Source: Oegoconia quadripuncta (lineage: Eukaryota; Arthropoda; Insecta; Lepidoptera; Autostichidae). From it: a stretch of 64,000 nucleotides of DNA. The DNA lies in contig OX438753.1 of NCBI GenBank assembly GCA_949316235.1, positions 23,058,801 to 23,122,800 of the forward strand. The letters run 5' to 3'. The notes beneath the pieces were generated by a model that was not told the origin of the DNA, searched no databases, and saw only the letters and a list, made by a program, of their open reading frames with translations. Positions 19,740 through 30,180 of the stretch are shown piece after piece. Both the position numbers and the translations under genes were made by a program. Numbering within the stretch: the first letter of the stretch is position 1; every line of letters starts with the position of its first letter.

Positions 19740-19784
19740 TATGAGAAATGGACATGCATCAGCGCAAAGGTATCTTCAAGCTTC

Positions 19785-20060
19785 AAAAGTTCAAAAATTC
19801 ATCTCAACAAAATACACATCATTTGCTGGATATCAATATAAATCTACTGGAGATAATAATAGGGCTTATTGCATTTATCAATCAGTCAATTTGTCCACTA
19901 CAGTTTCGGAAAGGGTAACATCTTTTCAAATGTGTGAGTCGCTTCTTCTACATCTACTTCTTCTTATGATCTCGGAATCTTTAAATTTAGGGTGAATAAG
20001 TACTTACTGGTATCATGAGCTTCATCTTCAGATATATTATCGTTTACATATATTAGGTGA
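19785..20060 (+). mobile_element. R4 repeat running into a LINE-D-type tail
   Basis: The R4 core TATAAATCTACTGGAGATAA is followed by GATCTCGGAATCTTTAAATT and GGTGAATAAGTACTTACTGG, the LINE-D LGIFKxRVNxYLL segment. This suggests that R4 is an upstream piece of the same LINE group. Confidence 0.5.
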
Positions 20061-20694
20061 CATTATGGCGCCGCTTTTCCAGTCTAACTTAAAAATAAAT
20101 TCGACAAGGTTTCTTTGCGTACTTTATTTTTAACTCACGACGTAAACAGAGGTAATATATTGTCTGTCTGTAGCATTGTAGTGTTAACGCTGAAACGATT
20201 TAAAAACGGCTTTTCTTTTTCAAAAACTGTGTTAACGATTTGTAGTTTCTAGTCATATTGTTGGATATTGATTTAACCCTTTTCAAGATGTTTAGCTTTA
20301 TATAGTTGTTTTGTTTAGATACTTATTAAAAAACAATCAAAAAGACATAATTGTTGACCACGGGCATTCTTGACATAACCTTGGAGCCAAGGCGAAAGGT
20401 CGATTTATATTTCATAAAGCTTCGTGGAAGTAATTAGCTAATTAACCTGAGCATTGAAAAACTTGCTACGGTATACCGGACGAGAAGCATCCTTAGCTCC
20501 GAGCCACAGCCAGGGTCGAAGCTAGGCCACGAAGAGCGCACAGGGCTAGTCGAATTTTTTGATTAGAATGCAATTTTTCCGAGTACGGTTTTCTTTTAAT
20601 TGCATTTTACTTCGAACTCAAATTTTCTTAAAGGCTTTTTATTTAACAGCACTTGGCTTTATTTGCTTTTTGAAATAAAGATGATTTCCTTGGG
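20061..20694. other. Unassigned AT-rich sequence
   Basis: No recognisable feature. Confidence 0.4.
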
Positions 20695-20865
20695 TCGCAA
20701 TTCACCATTATCATCATCATCCACTTCCTCACTATTGCCGCACAGACTCCTCTTACTGGAGAGGGTATAGTAATCCACCACGTGGGCTCAGTCCGAATTG
20801 GTGGATTTGTGTCAGATTTTGGTCACCTGACAATCAGTTTTTTCTCCGACCCGCCAGCGACTTGT
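20695..20865 (-). repeat. Dispersed repeat R6
   Basis: The minus strand has CACGTGGTGGATTACTATAC and CCTCTCCAGTAAGAGGAG, similar to 40940-41040 (CGCGTGGTGGATTACAGCAC). It is a common lepidopteran retroposon-end sequence, class uncertain, next to an ATCATC microsatellite. Confidence 0.5.
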
Positions 20866-21560
20866 TTCAACAACTGCCTTCAAAAAAAAAATAGAAACAC
20901 ACGTATTAAAATATCACTGGTTATCATTGCTTACATCGCGACTGCGCCTTGAGTGTTTGACCTTAACCTTTATTTCAAAGTACCGAAGTTATTTGATATA
21001 TCGTTATTACCAATTGAGAATATAAATATTATAAGAAGTTATAAACAACTTACAATGTATAAGTACCCTCGAACACGGGTTTAACAGTCTTCATAGGTTT
21101 GTATTTTATTGCATCCAACACTTGTAAATGTAACGCATTTCAAAGCGTTCATATTTATTTATCTTTGATATAAAAAAAAATGATACAAAAATTTCACATT
21201 AAAAGTTGTAAAGATCTTTTGTAATCAAATTATCAATATTCCGTTTCCAAAGTTTTGAAATAGGCGATATAGCCTGCTAAACTGTTCTAAAGTATAGTAC
21301 TTATACTTAGGATAAAAATTTACACTAGGTCGTCGTGAAATAAAGACCATTTTCAAAGAAAAAACAAACAAACCAATTGGGAAAAATTTTGTACATGTTT
21401 ACCCAAGGGGGGCACAGAGACAGCGATCCTGGCCCGTCCCTGTGCTGCGACCTGCCTCTAGCTATGACGCTATAGACGGGCTTTGAGAGTCCTACTCCCT
21501 TTGACTCAAAGTAAATAATTTGCTTCGCCGACATTATTAAAACATTACGGACAAACATTT
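20866..21560. other. Unassigned AT-rich sequence
   Basis: No supported gene; a less AT-rich patch at 21410-21500 (AGAGACAGCGATCCTGGCCC) has no match that I recognise. Confidence 0.4.
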
Positions 21561-21564
21561 TATA

Positions 21565-21598
21565 TAAATGTAATGTAATGTAATGTAATGTAATGTTA
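21565..21598. repeat. (TAATG)n microsatellite
   Basis: About five tandem TAATG units ending in TAATGTTAGA. Confidence 0.9.
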
Positions 21599-21664
21599 GA
21601 CACACTGTAGATGCCGATTCGATCCGCTGCTATAAATTATGTTAGTAATGAAATAAATAATAAC

Positions 21665-22208
21665 TAAATAAATATTTGGTGCACTTATACCAATCATCTA
21701 GTCCCAAACTAAGCAAAGCTTGTACTATATGGATACTAGATAACGGACAGAAACCGCCTCCGTGGCTCAATGTAAACAACATGGGGTTTACGATTCGGAG
21801 GTCGCGGGTTCGATCCCCCGCGGGGTACATGTCTAAGTACTCGGTTTGGTTGGTGGTAGGGCATTTTAAATGTCCGCCTGGCTAGCTACCACCATCTTAT
21901 CTAAATCTGCCGCCAAGCAGCAATGTTAATAGCATTGTTGTGTTCCGGTTGTCAGAGATAAGATAGCCAGTCCCCCAAATGTGTTGGGGTTTCCGGGTCA
22001 GTACGCTTCCACCTCCGACCTCATCTTCACTTAACATCAGGTGTGATTGAGGTCAAGTACAAACTCGTGGTGCATAAAAAAAAAAAAAAGAAGAAATATT
22101 TGTAAAAACATCCATGACTCGGGAATAAATGTTCGTATTCATCGTACAAACATTTACCCCTCGCGGGATTCGCTGACAGGGGCACTATCCACTACACGAA
22201 TCGGTCGT
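21665..22208 (-). mobile_element. S1 SINE split by a complete S2 SINE
   Basis: The S1 3' half is at 21665-21750 and its head half at 22091-22208, both on the minus strand. Between them is a full S2 on the plus strand. The break is in the GGATAACGGA / TATTTGTAAAAACATCC region of S1. The S1 head has also lost the segment between box B and the anticodon-like region. Confidence 0.9.
21752..22090 (+). mobile_element. S2 SINE, full length, nested in S1
   Basis: The head is ACCGCCTCCGTGGCTCAATG and box B GGTTCGATCCC is intact. The body is complete and the copy ends GTGGTGCAT plus about 14 A. It has few differences from the best copy at 10402, so it looks relatively recent. Confidence 0.93.
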
Positions 22209-22343
22209 CAAATCTTGTTTATTCGTTTATAAACTCTTTATTGTACAGTCTGAAACAGAATAACCTATACAGGCCTGCACAATACAAATTAAATTTTCTT
22301 AGGAATTCACCGACGTATACACCAAAACTACTTAAAAAAAAAT

Positions 22344-22598
22344 TGACGAACTGTTTGGTGTAGTGGTTAGAAAGTCTGACCACTATACCAACAGGTCGCG
22401 GGTTCGAATCCCGCTAGGGGCATATGTTTGTGTGATGAATACGGACATTGTGTACCCGAGTGTGGATGTTTTCATTTATAATAAGTATTTATTTAGTATA
22501 TCAACCATCTGGTATCCACAACACAAGCCTATAGTTGCTTACTGTGGAACTAGATGGCGCTGTGTGTATGTCTAAGAATATTTATTTATTATTTATAA
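22344..22598 (+). mobile_element. S3 SINE, full length
   Basis: The head is GACGAACTGTTTGGTGTAGTG and box B GGTTCGAATCC. The core TTTGTGTGATGAATACGG is shared with S1, followed by the S3-specific end ACTAGATGGCGCTGTGTG and TATGTCTAAGAATATTTATT. It is about 250 bp. Confidence 0.9.
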
Positions 22599-22879
22599 AA
22601 ATATTCATCTTTTCCTGAGAAAATTTATATTGTATTATGCCGGGTTGTATATGTTTATATGTTTCAGACTGTACACACAGAGAATACATCAATTTTATAT
22701 GGGTACAGTTTGAGTTTTGCAACTCAGTTTGAGTCTTGAGTTCCGAGAATAAGTTTTTACTGCTGTGTATATTATCTAATATAAATAAATCTGTAAACCG
22801 CCTTCATGACATTCGTGAACAACATAAGATTTACATAACAGAGATCACAGGTTACATTCGTAGTTGTAGGCTTAATTCA
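22599..22879. other. Unassigned; part of a 66-codon frame
   Basis: The frame at 22736-22936 (+) ends in FHLGYSFVYVSNW, which belongs to the LINE-C tail that follows. The part before it may also be LINE-C coding sequence. Confidence 0.4.
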
Positions 22880-23070
22880 AAGTTCTCTCACAGATTCCAC
22901 CTCGGATATAGCTTCGTCTATGTGTCAAATTGGTGACGGCTTCTCACCAGTGACTCCTTGTTTCCTATTAATTAGTATATGACTTTATGTATGTTTAGGT
23001 TTAGTTAGATTAAGCTAAGATGGGATTACCATGTCCTGACGGATTAAAAGTAAATAAAGAATTTATAAAA
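22880..23070 (+). mobile_element. LINE-C tail, copy 2
   Basis: FHLGYSFVYVSNW followed by GGTGACGGCTTCTCACC, TTTATGTATGTTTAGG and ATTACCATGTCCTGACG matches the end of LINE-C at 9280-9475. Confidence 0.75.
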
Positions 23071-23079
23071 ATCCCTGGG

Positions 23080-23140
23080 TTTGTAGGGCATTTCTAAACG
23101 TCCGCCTGGCAGTCTACTACTATATTATCTATGCCTTTCA
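23080..23140 (+). mobile_element. S2 SINE internal fragment
   Basis: GTAGGGCATTTCTAAACGTC then CGCCTGGCAGTCTACTAC, a diverged piece of the S2 middle. Confidence 0.5.
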
Positions 23141-23149
23141 CACTCCAAA

Positions 23150-23905
23150 TCGTAGTTCTTAGCTTAGTCCCAAGTCCAGCTCTCAACCAGTTTAAAGTAA
23201 CAAATAAATACAAAATGAAAATTTAGAAAAATCCCTACAGATTAGGTATGATCCATTTGTCCATGGTAAGCATCGGCTTACAACGCAATACTCCAATAGA
23301 TTTTACTGCTTTCAGGGTCCCTATCTTTACAACAAAATTAATAAAGAACTTTCTACGCTCTCGCTCCCTAAACGAAGCTGCAAGAGAAAGGTCACCGATT
23401 GGTTACTAAATCTAAATTATAAAGATAGAGAAGACATTCTTACTCCTAAAAAATAAAAAAATCAAGCAAAAATTCCTCGTAAGCATACAAGTACGCACAA
23501 CACCAGTATATCGACACATATAAATACTCTCACACGCACTTACTCACCCACACACGCCCCACTCACACACGCACATACCCACCTACACATGCCCATTCAA
23601 TAGTAAACCCATACACACTCACAAACTTAACAGTTTACATATTGTATATACACGCGCATTTAATACATAAATATTACTAATGCCACTAACGTCTTCTCGT
23701 TTACCAATGAGTACCATGTACATATATTTATAGATAGTACCTACTACTGCAAAGTTGTAATGGGGGAGGACCTGATGACCTGAAATACAGGCTATTGCCT
23801 AGTTTAGGCATCAAGGCACAACAATTTTTTATTTATAATTGTATCCATAATACTGTAATGTACGAATTGTGGAGGGAAAATAAACGATTTTTTTTGATTT
23901 CATTT
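23150..23905 (+). mobile_element. LINE-F tail with long 3' UTR
   Basis: The plus strand reads TQYSNRFYCFQGPYLYNKIN, then LSLPKRSCKRKVTDWLLNLN and a TAA near 23455. This is the usual C-terminal pattern of LINEs (YNKIP, then fKxxLxxWL). A 3' UTR of about 440 bp includes a CA-rich stretch and ends GTACGAATTGTGGAGGG, AATAAACGA and a T-rich run. Confidence 0.75.
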
Positions 23906-23972
23906 GATTAACATACATACATACACACTCGAAAAACATAACCCTCCTTTTTAGGGCTGTCGGGTGCCAAAT
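23906..23972 (+). repeat. R5 end fragment with CATA microsatellite
   Basis: ACATACATACATACACAC then CATAACCCTCCTTTTTAGGG, as at the end of the 2.5-kb R5 copy. Confidence 0.5.
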
Positions 23973-24299
23973 TTTGGCTGCAGATTTCCTTTTTTCCGTA
24001 GAGAGTTAAAAAGCAACAACATAAAACCTATTGGGAAGTGATGCCTTAAATAAAAAAAAAAATTGACAGACATTTCATCTGTAACTGACACTGTCAGTGA
24101 TGGCGTGTAACGGAAGGTTAGGGTCACGCTTCTAAATATTTGTGATCTATTGTGAATCATAATATGCTAAAAATTCAACGAGGATAATATCGCAAGAGGA
24201 TCAGGACGGTGGTGATGATGAGGTAATGATGTACTATAATTTAATATTTATTAGAACTTAGTGAAAAAGTATTATAAAACTATCCCACACCAACTAGAT
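23973..24299. other. Unassigned AT-rich sequence
   Basis: No recognisable feature. Confidence 0.4.
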
Positions 24300-24565
24300 T
24301 AGAGATACTTGGGACTACTAGGCGCGGGAAGGGATTCCTCCCGTATGTAGTTAACATACCGTCGACTCTTCATTCATAATGCGAACAGCCAAGGCATGGA
24401 ACTCCCTTCCGGCGTCAGTCTTTCCTGAATCCTACAATCTTGGGATCTTCAAGAGCAGGGTGAATAGGCATCTACTGAGATCGCGTGCTTCATCTTCGGC
24501 CACATCGTCACTTGCCATCAGGTGAGATTGTGGTCAAACGCGTATCCAGTTAACCATAAAAAAAA
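24300..24565 (+). mobile_element. LINE-D tail, best copy
   Basis: In one plus-strand frame from about 24368: FIMRTAKAWNSLPASVFPES, then YNLGIFKSRVNRHLLRSRAS and a stop near the CATCAGGTGAG block. The WNSLPxxVFP...FKxxVNRxL pattern is the standard C-terminal end of many lepidopteran jockey/CR1-type reverse-transcriptase ORFs. A short 3' UTR and an A8 tail follow. Copies at 496, 12740, 17420, 18780, 19120, 19960 and 43650 are more decayed. Confidence 0.88.
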
Positions 24566-24641
24566 GATAAATATGTAGGTACTTAAAAATCATAGGTCCG
24601 ACTGCTTAAAACTAATGCTAGCAATTCACATGACATTCTTT

Positions 24642-24881
24642 CGTTAGGTGATAGGGTATTTTAAATGACCGCCTGGCTAGCTACCACCATCTTATCTAAA
24701 TCTACCGCAAAGGAGCAATGATAATAGAATTATTGCCTTCCTCTTATCAGAGATAATAATAGCCAGTTCCCCCAAATATGTTGGGGTTTCCGGATCAGTA
24801 CGCTTCCACCTTCGACCTCATCTTCACTTAAGATCAGGTGTGATTGAGGTCAAGTACCAACCAGTTGTGCATAAAAAAAAT
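24642..24881 (+). mobile_element. S2 SINE, head truncated
   Basis: Starts at GATAGGGTATTTTAAATG and runs to GTTGTGCAT plus A8. The tRNA-like head is missing. Confidence 0.88.
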
Positions 24882-25054
24882 TCTGGTCCTCAGGAATTAG
24901 GTGTTTTTGCCATCGACTCACTAAAAAGAGGCAATTCAAAGTGCACCCGAGTCCTGGCAGTTCTGTGTGCTGCTAGTGTTCTGGGAACTATGCTTCGGAG
25001 CCTTGACAGTACCTGTCTAATCAAACTTTCTAAAAGCTTTTTAGAACTTAGTTA

Positions 25055-25155
25055 GATTGTTGCTCAATCACGGCGACACGCATGAACGGATTTGGATAAT
25101 ATTTGGTATATAAGTAGAACATACCCTGAATTAAAACATTGGACACACACACACA
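25055..25155 (+). repeat. R1 fragment
   Basis: TTGCTCAATCACGGCGACAC, then CGGATTTGGATAATATTTGG and TATAAGTAGAACATACCCTG. The AT-rich start of R1 is absent; an ACAC run follows. Confidence 0.6.
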
Positions 25156-25499
25156 TAATGCCGTATCACACATAAAACCCTTAGTATTTCGTCGGGGCTT
25201 AAAAATGTAACTTAACATTTCAAAATTTAGTTGTAAGTACACATATTCCGTCCAAGAAATACGCATGGAAACTACATTGCAACCGAGTTAACACTCTGGA
25301 ATTTACGTTGTTATGAAATCCTATATACTTAATTAAAGAACAGTAGTGTAAACTGAAATACCATAAAGTCTACAATGTCAATGTTTACGTAGAGTCGTTT
25401 GAATAACTGGCGGCCTTCATTTGAAACTGAAACGGTCAACAATAATACTGTTTTCGCGAAACAACAACTCAATAAGGCTCGTAACAGATTTGCGACAAT

Positions 25500-25845
25500 C
25501 AACTGCACACCGTTCTTCTTCAATTTAAGAGCTATGCTCTTGTCGGTGGAGTAACGACCATGTCTCTCTACTTTCCGCCCTCGTTTTAACCTCTTGGTAC
25601 GACACGACATTCACCTTTTCTTTCACTTGGTCAAAGTAATTACGCCTAGGTCTTCCCCTTCCTCTCTTTCCTTCAATCTTTCCCTCAATTATGTTCTTCA
25701 AAAAAATAGCGTGTCATATCAAGTGACCTATCATCTTTCCTCTTCGGTTCTCAACTGTGGCTAACAGGCATCTCTCCTCCTTTACCATCATTACAAGAGA
25801 ACAATTGAAGAGGTGTTAATGATGATGCTGCAATACTCGTCACAA
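25500..25845 (-). mobile_element. LINE-E tail (GHLIRH...EGKIEGKRGRGRPR)
   Basis: The minus strand reads ENRRGKMIGHLI and, around 25650-25710, IIEGKIEGKRGRGRPRRNY. This is the conserved tail motif of a large group of insect reverse-transcriptase elements. It continues toward 25500 with SYQEVKT-like and STDKSIALKLKKN sequence. The copy is 5'-truncated and broken by frameshifts. Confidence 0.82.
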
Positions 25846-25984
25846 AATGCCTATTTAACTTTTCGATACGAAACTGGCGCGGTCATTTTTAGAGTGTTTA
25901 TTTCGTCCAATTGGATAAAATATTTTCTTTTTAAATACAAAATAAATGAATAACAATTTAAGTTTAAAAACTAAAAGTCCCCGA

Positions 25985-26136
25985 TAATATCCCGCGAGGG
26001 GTAAATGTTTGTGTATTGAATACGAACATTTATTCCCGAGTGATGGATGTTTATATAAATATTTATGTATGTTTATCCATTATCTAGTATCCATAGTTTG
26101 CTTGGTTTGGGACTTGATGATTGGTGTAAGTGTCCG
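25985..26136 (+). mobile_element. S1 SINE, head truncated
   Basis: Starts inside the head at ATCCCGCGAGGGGTAAATG-like sequence (ATATCCCGCGAGGGGTAAAT) and ends at GTGTAAGTGTCCGA. LINE-G coding sequence follows without a tail. Confidence 0.85.
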
Positions 26137-26435
26137 ACTTTACTATAAAAGTTTCCATCCACATCACCTGGATGAGTGGAAGTCTACCACTGTATGTTTC
26201 TCAAGAAACTTCTTACCACGTACGACCACCCTGTGGAACGGACTTCCGGCAGCGGTATTCCCGAACGAGTACGACATCGGAACCTTCAAGAAACGAGCCT
26301 ACACCTTCCTCAAAGGCCGGCAACGCATCTGTGACCCTTTTGGTGTTGCGGGTGTCCATGGGCGGCGGTGATTGCTTTCCATCAGGTGACCCGCATGCTC
26401 GTTTGCCGCCCTCTCATATAAAAAAAAAAAAAAAG
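26137..26435 (+). mobile_element. LINE-G tail ([11 protein letters not shown]...[11 protein letters not shown])
   Basis: The plus strand reads [37 protein letters not shown] and [13 protein letters not shown], with a stop at 26369-26371. The 3' UTR CCATCAGGTGACCCGCATG, CTCGTTTGCCGCC and an A15 tail follow. This is one of the best-preserved coding ends in the window and its 3' end is intact. The upstream open frame from 26009 is a fusion of S1 with this tail and is not a gene. Confidence 0.9.
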
Positions 26436-26454
26436 GTATATTTTGTATTCACCA

Positions 26455-26615
26455 CGTTCGATATCTTAAAAATATCCTATGACACTCCATCCTATGACAG
26501 GGGATTAAGGCGAATCGAACGACACCTCTCACTTCACAATCGGTCAAGCCGTTTGGGCTACAGGAGGTAACATAGAAATCTACATACACTTTTTTTTTTT
26601 TTTTTTTTTTTTTTA
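26455..26615 (+). repeat. R5 repeat with T26 run
   Basis: TATCCTATGACACTCCATCC, then CAGGAGGTAACATAGAAATC, as at 2590-2690. A T-run of about 26 bases follows at 26588-26613. Confidence 0.55.
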
Positions 26616-26641
26616 TTAGAATTTAGAGAACACTCGAGAAA

Positions 26642-26850
26642 CATTAAATAAATAAATATTTCGGACACTTACACCAATCATCTAGTCCCAAACTAAGCAA
26701 GGCTTGTGCTATGGATACTAGATAACGGATAAACATTCATCGAGACTCACAAGACTCGGGAATAAATGTTCGTATTCATCACACAAACATATACCCGTCG
26801 CGGGATTCGAACCCGCAACCGTTGGTTCCACTACACCAATCGGTCATCGT
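26642..26850 (-). mobile_element. S1 SINE, internally deleted
   Basis: The minus strand has the head CGACCGATTGGTGTAGTGG-like sequence directly joined to ACCAACGGTTGCGGGTTCGA, so the segment between boxes A and B is lost. The core and GTGTCCGAAATATT end are present. Confidence 0.88.
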
Positions 26851-27624
26851 ACATTAGGTGCTGACATTAGTAAATACACATAAGACAATACAATTTGTGA
26901 CAAAAAGATCTGGTTCAGCATAATGCTGACAGAGACTGGCTGCTGCTCAGTGCTGGTTTTCAACCAGACACCCTTTTTGAGTTTACTAGTCGACGTTTTG
27001 CTCGTGTGACAGTGCTAGCTGTGACGTCCGTCTACCATTGTCGGAGCGCTGTCGTGCTAAAATGATAATTTTCCTAGAACAGTCACCCTGTTAACAACCG
27101 ATGGCATTAACGTCACAAAACCACCGCACAACTGTATCGTTAAATCGATTCGTAAGAAGGAGAATAATTTATTGAATTTCACAAAGGAGTTGTTATACAT
27201 AAACACAATATACCGGATGAGTTTTTTTACCGTAAGGAAAAAAATAGGACATATTAGGTAAGTGAAATAGAAGTTGTTAGCATAGGTCGTTTTTTTTTTT
27301 TTTTTTCAAAACCATCATCGACTCACGCGCCGGCCGGGGTTTGATATGCGACTGGCGGGATTCGTAGGGTTCTTATCATGCGAAATTTATTTGGATCTCA
27401 TATTTTCTCCATTTTTTTTATTTATTTAAGTGGAATAGGTGACAATGCGACCGTATTGACACAATTAACGCTTTATTCGAAGATGGATTTGAACAAAAAA
27501 AAAAACACCTAGGCCAATAATTCTTTCGACTACCGGACTTTCGAATCCCTAGACATTTACACCACAGCCTTAAACTTCTTGATCTGAAACCATTATGAGC
27601 GTAAATATTGATGTGATATATGAC
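26851..27624. other. Unassigned; less AT-rich patch at 26935-27130
   Basis: The patch at 26935-27130 is noticeably less AT-rich than its surroundings. In one plus-strand frame it stays open for about 55 codons (DWLLLSAGFQPDTLFEF...) without an ATG, and ends TGA at about 27065. I do not recognise it. A T20 run at 27291-27306 and a GC patch (CGCGCCGGCCGGGG, 27327-27340) follow. Confidence 0.4.
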
Positions 27625-27742
27625 ATATACACAGCGCCATCTAGTTCTACAGTAAGCAATTACAGGCTTGTGTTGTGGTTACCAGATGGTTTGATATACT
27701 ACATAAATACATTTTTTTTGTAAATAAATACTTATTATAAAT
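27625..27742 (-). mobile_element. S3 SINE 3' half, facing an S1
   Basis: The minus strand has the S3 end (TAGATGGCGCTGTGTATATG) and the ATTTATTTACAAAAA core, ending at ATTTATAATAAG. At 27743 the strand flips to an S1 body on the plus strand. Confidence 0.8.
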
Positions 27743-27900
27743 ATGATGAATACGAACATATTTTATTCCCGAGTCATGGATGTTTTTATAAATATTTATG
27801 TATGTTTATCCGTTATCTAGTATTCATAGCACAAGCGTTGCTTAGTTGGGACTAGATGATTGCTGTAAGTGTCCGAAATATATATTATTTTTATTTATTT
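27743..27900 (+). mobile_element. S1 SINE, head missing
   Basis: Begins ATGATGAATACGAACATATT and runs to GTGTCCGAAATATATATT. The head and boxes are absent. Confidence 0.82.
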
Positions 27901-28329
27901 AATGTTAAATAAGTATATTTCGTAAATAACGTTGTGACAATAAACGATTTCTTTTCTTGTCTTTTTTCACTGTTTCGCATGTCTTTGACTCGCTTGCATC
28001 GCAACTGCATCCAGGCAGTTGAAAGGCCACACTCCTTGTAGTAATCGCGTATTGACGTTTAATTAAAAACCTCTGTACGTGTTTTGGCGACGACCCCACC
28101 GCAACTCGACCGAATCAGGATTCTTAAATTAGAAAATGTTACGTGGAATTGATTTGAAGCATTTGCCCCTGACGAACGTACCCTTGGTGGGTGTATTATA
28201 TTGTTACGCAACGTCGTGAACGTTAAAATCATTTCTTGAATGTTAATTTAGATCTATTAGAAATAATAATAGTGCTTAAGGGTCGATTAGGCCTCACTTG
28301 ACTGAGGACCAACCCAGTATTATTAACAA
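27901..28329. other. Unassigned; minus-strand frame probably retroposon-derived
   Basis: A 64-codon minus-strand frame (27905-28099) is followed 3' by AT-rich sequence. It has no recognised domain. Part of R4 (AGATCTATTAGAAATAATAA) is at 28245-28265. Confidence 0.35.
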
Positions 28330-28540
28330 AGCGTTAAACATTCATCATCATACATCCCACTGCAGGCCTTCCCTCGTATAATGAGCGAGTATGGGCCATG
28401 TCAACCACGCTGGCTCAATGCGGATTGGGAACTTCACATGCCATAGAATTTTGATTTCTCAGGCGTGCATGTTTCCTCACAATGTTTTCCTTCACCGTTT
28501 AAGAGCAGTCGGATAAATGTACATAAGTAATTAAATTAAG
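28330..28540 (-). mobile_element. S4 SINE tail fragment
   Basis: Shares CATCCCACTGCAGG, TATAATGAGCGAGTATGGGC and TTCACCGTTTAAGAGCAGTC with the fuller copy at 29345-29685. The tRNA-like head is absent. Confidence 0.75.
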
Positions 28541-29344
28541 TTAAGCATCCTCTTTGTATTAATTACCTAATGGCCACATTCTGGTCCTCAAGATATTTCT
28601 CGATAAAAAAAAAAACAAAATTACGTCTAAAAGTACAAAACGGTTGGAATTACGTAAATAGTTTAAAACCAAATAAGATCTAGTGATTACGCCATTTTCG
28701 AAATATGCGTTTGCTTCGAAATAAAAAGGAAATGAGCTCGCAAATGCGCGACAAGTAACATGGCGCTTTCGTAATGAAAAATATGCTATCGGGTTTTTGG
28801 TTTTTAAACTCATATTGTTATGTACGTTGTCCTTTTCCCGTTATACATACTCTTACCGCTTGTAAGAGTTCTCGGCGACAATTTTTGTGACCAATGTATC
28901 GTTTTGTGTGTATTTAAAATAAATGTAAACATCAAAACACAATTGTTTAGCCATATAGGCGCGGACGACAATTAGCTAAGATAATCTAATGGGTTTGATG
29001 AGAGAATAGATTGCCACAATCACCATTATTAATCATAACGGTTATTGCTATGAATGACCATGTTATTCTGGTTATTGACACGAATTGCGTCCTATACATA
29101 TGTTGGCATCATTTATTTAATTAAAATGTGTTAATAACTCTAGTTATGCTTTGTTATTGACCGTTGATTATGCCGGACCCCAAAAACACTGACATTATAT
29201 CTGTTAGAAAATACATCAATAACTGCCATTAACAGCGTTCACCTCTTCATTTAAAGATCCTGGTTCGTCTTCAACATAACAGTCACAAGATATCCACTGC
29301 TAAACATGGACCTGCCCCTAGGATTTCCAGAGCAGCTGGTTGGA
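28541..29344. other. Unassigned AT-rich sequence
   Basis: No supported gene. Minus-strand frame 28559-28813 has no recognised motif. Confidence 0.4.
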
Positions 29345-29685
29345 AGCGACCAGTCCTAGGAGTTATCATCATCAGCCCGTAAACATTCAACTGCAGGGAT
29401 ATAGGCCTTCTCTCATATAATGAGCGAGTATGGGCCATAGTCCACCACGCTGGCACAATTCGGGTTGGGGACTTCACATGCCTTTGAATTTTTATTTTTC
29501 AGGCATGCAGGTTTCCTCACTATATTTTCTTTCACCGTTTAAGAGCAGTCGGATAAATGCATGTAAGTAATTAAATTTCAAAACTCATTGGTACATGGCC
29601 TGCCTGGGAATCGAACCCGGACCTACTAAATTGGGAGACCGCGCCTTTACCGATGAGCCACCGACGCACGACGCCCTAGAAGTAA
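29345..29685 (-). mobile_element. S4 SINE, full length with tRNA-like head
   Basis: The minus strand starts GCGTCGGTGGCTCATCGGTA, followed by GTCTCCC, then GTCCGGGTTCGATTCCCAGG (29600-29625), a tRNA-like head with both Pol III boxes. The S4 body follows: CATCCGACTGCTCTTAAACG, GTGAGGAAACCTGCATGCC, GTGTGGTGGACTATGGCC-type sequence, ending in a TGATGATAAC repeat. At about 340 bp it is the best S4 here. Confidence 0.85.
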
Positions 29686-29844
29686 ATTATGGTAACTCGT
29701 CTATTCATTACACGTTTATCCACTTAACCTTACTTAGGGCGCTTAAGTAGTACCAAATTTAGCGATGAAACGCAAGCGAGCTAAACGCCAAATTTATAGC
29801 GACCGAACGCAAAATTTTTCCATTGTACTGCTGCTGCTGTACCC
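29686..29844. other. Unassigned spacer
   Basis: No recognisable feature. Confidence 0.4.
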
Positions 29845-29945
29845 AGCAAATTGTGGGTAGACGTCATACGCCGCGCTTGCCGGTGCGTGGTCTTCAGTTA
29901 AAAATTTTCACACCCAGTCAGTCAGTTCTTCGAGCTATGTGCCGT
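29845..29945 (-). mobile_element. RTE-type LINE fragment
   Basis: The minus strand has CATAGCTCGAAGAACTGACT (the GHIARRT region) and CCACGCACCGGCAAGCGCGG (the RTGKR region), as in other RTE pieces here. Confidence 0.65.
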
Positions 29946-30180
29946 TATTTATAAGGGGAAATGCTCATGCACCTACCCACTAAAACCCTTTACCGTTCCT
30001 CCATTCGCGCCATAGCGGTGTGGCTACGAGTACCTCGCGGTATTCGTCCGCGACCACGCAGCCCGCCGCCGCGCCGTCAAAACAACGACGCCAGGGGGTC
30101 TCCTATAGGCTGGAGTAGGGAGGAATATCCTGGTCCAGCCACGTCAAAATGCCGCGTGGGAATTTCAATTTACTAATCCT
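29946..30180. other. GC-rich block, probably transposon-derived
   Basis: GC-rich relative to the AT-rich surroundings (for example CAGCCCGCCGCCGCGCCG near 30060). The plus-strand frame 29961-30176 is Arg/Pro-rich and has no domain; this is what random GC-rich sequence gives. It abuts an RTE fragment and may be another part of a retroposon. Confidence 0.4.

Noticed and set aside
23500..23640. CA-rich tandem stretch as a CRISPR-like or satellite array
   Set aside because: Irregular CACA-type low complexity inside a LINE-F 3' UTR, no fixed repeat unit or spacers.
26009..26371. 120-codon ORF
   Set aside because: It is an S1 SINE reading frame fused by chance to the LINE-G tail.
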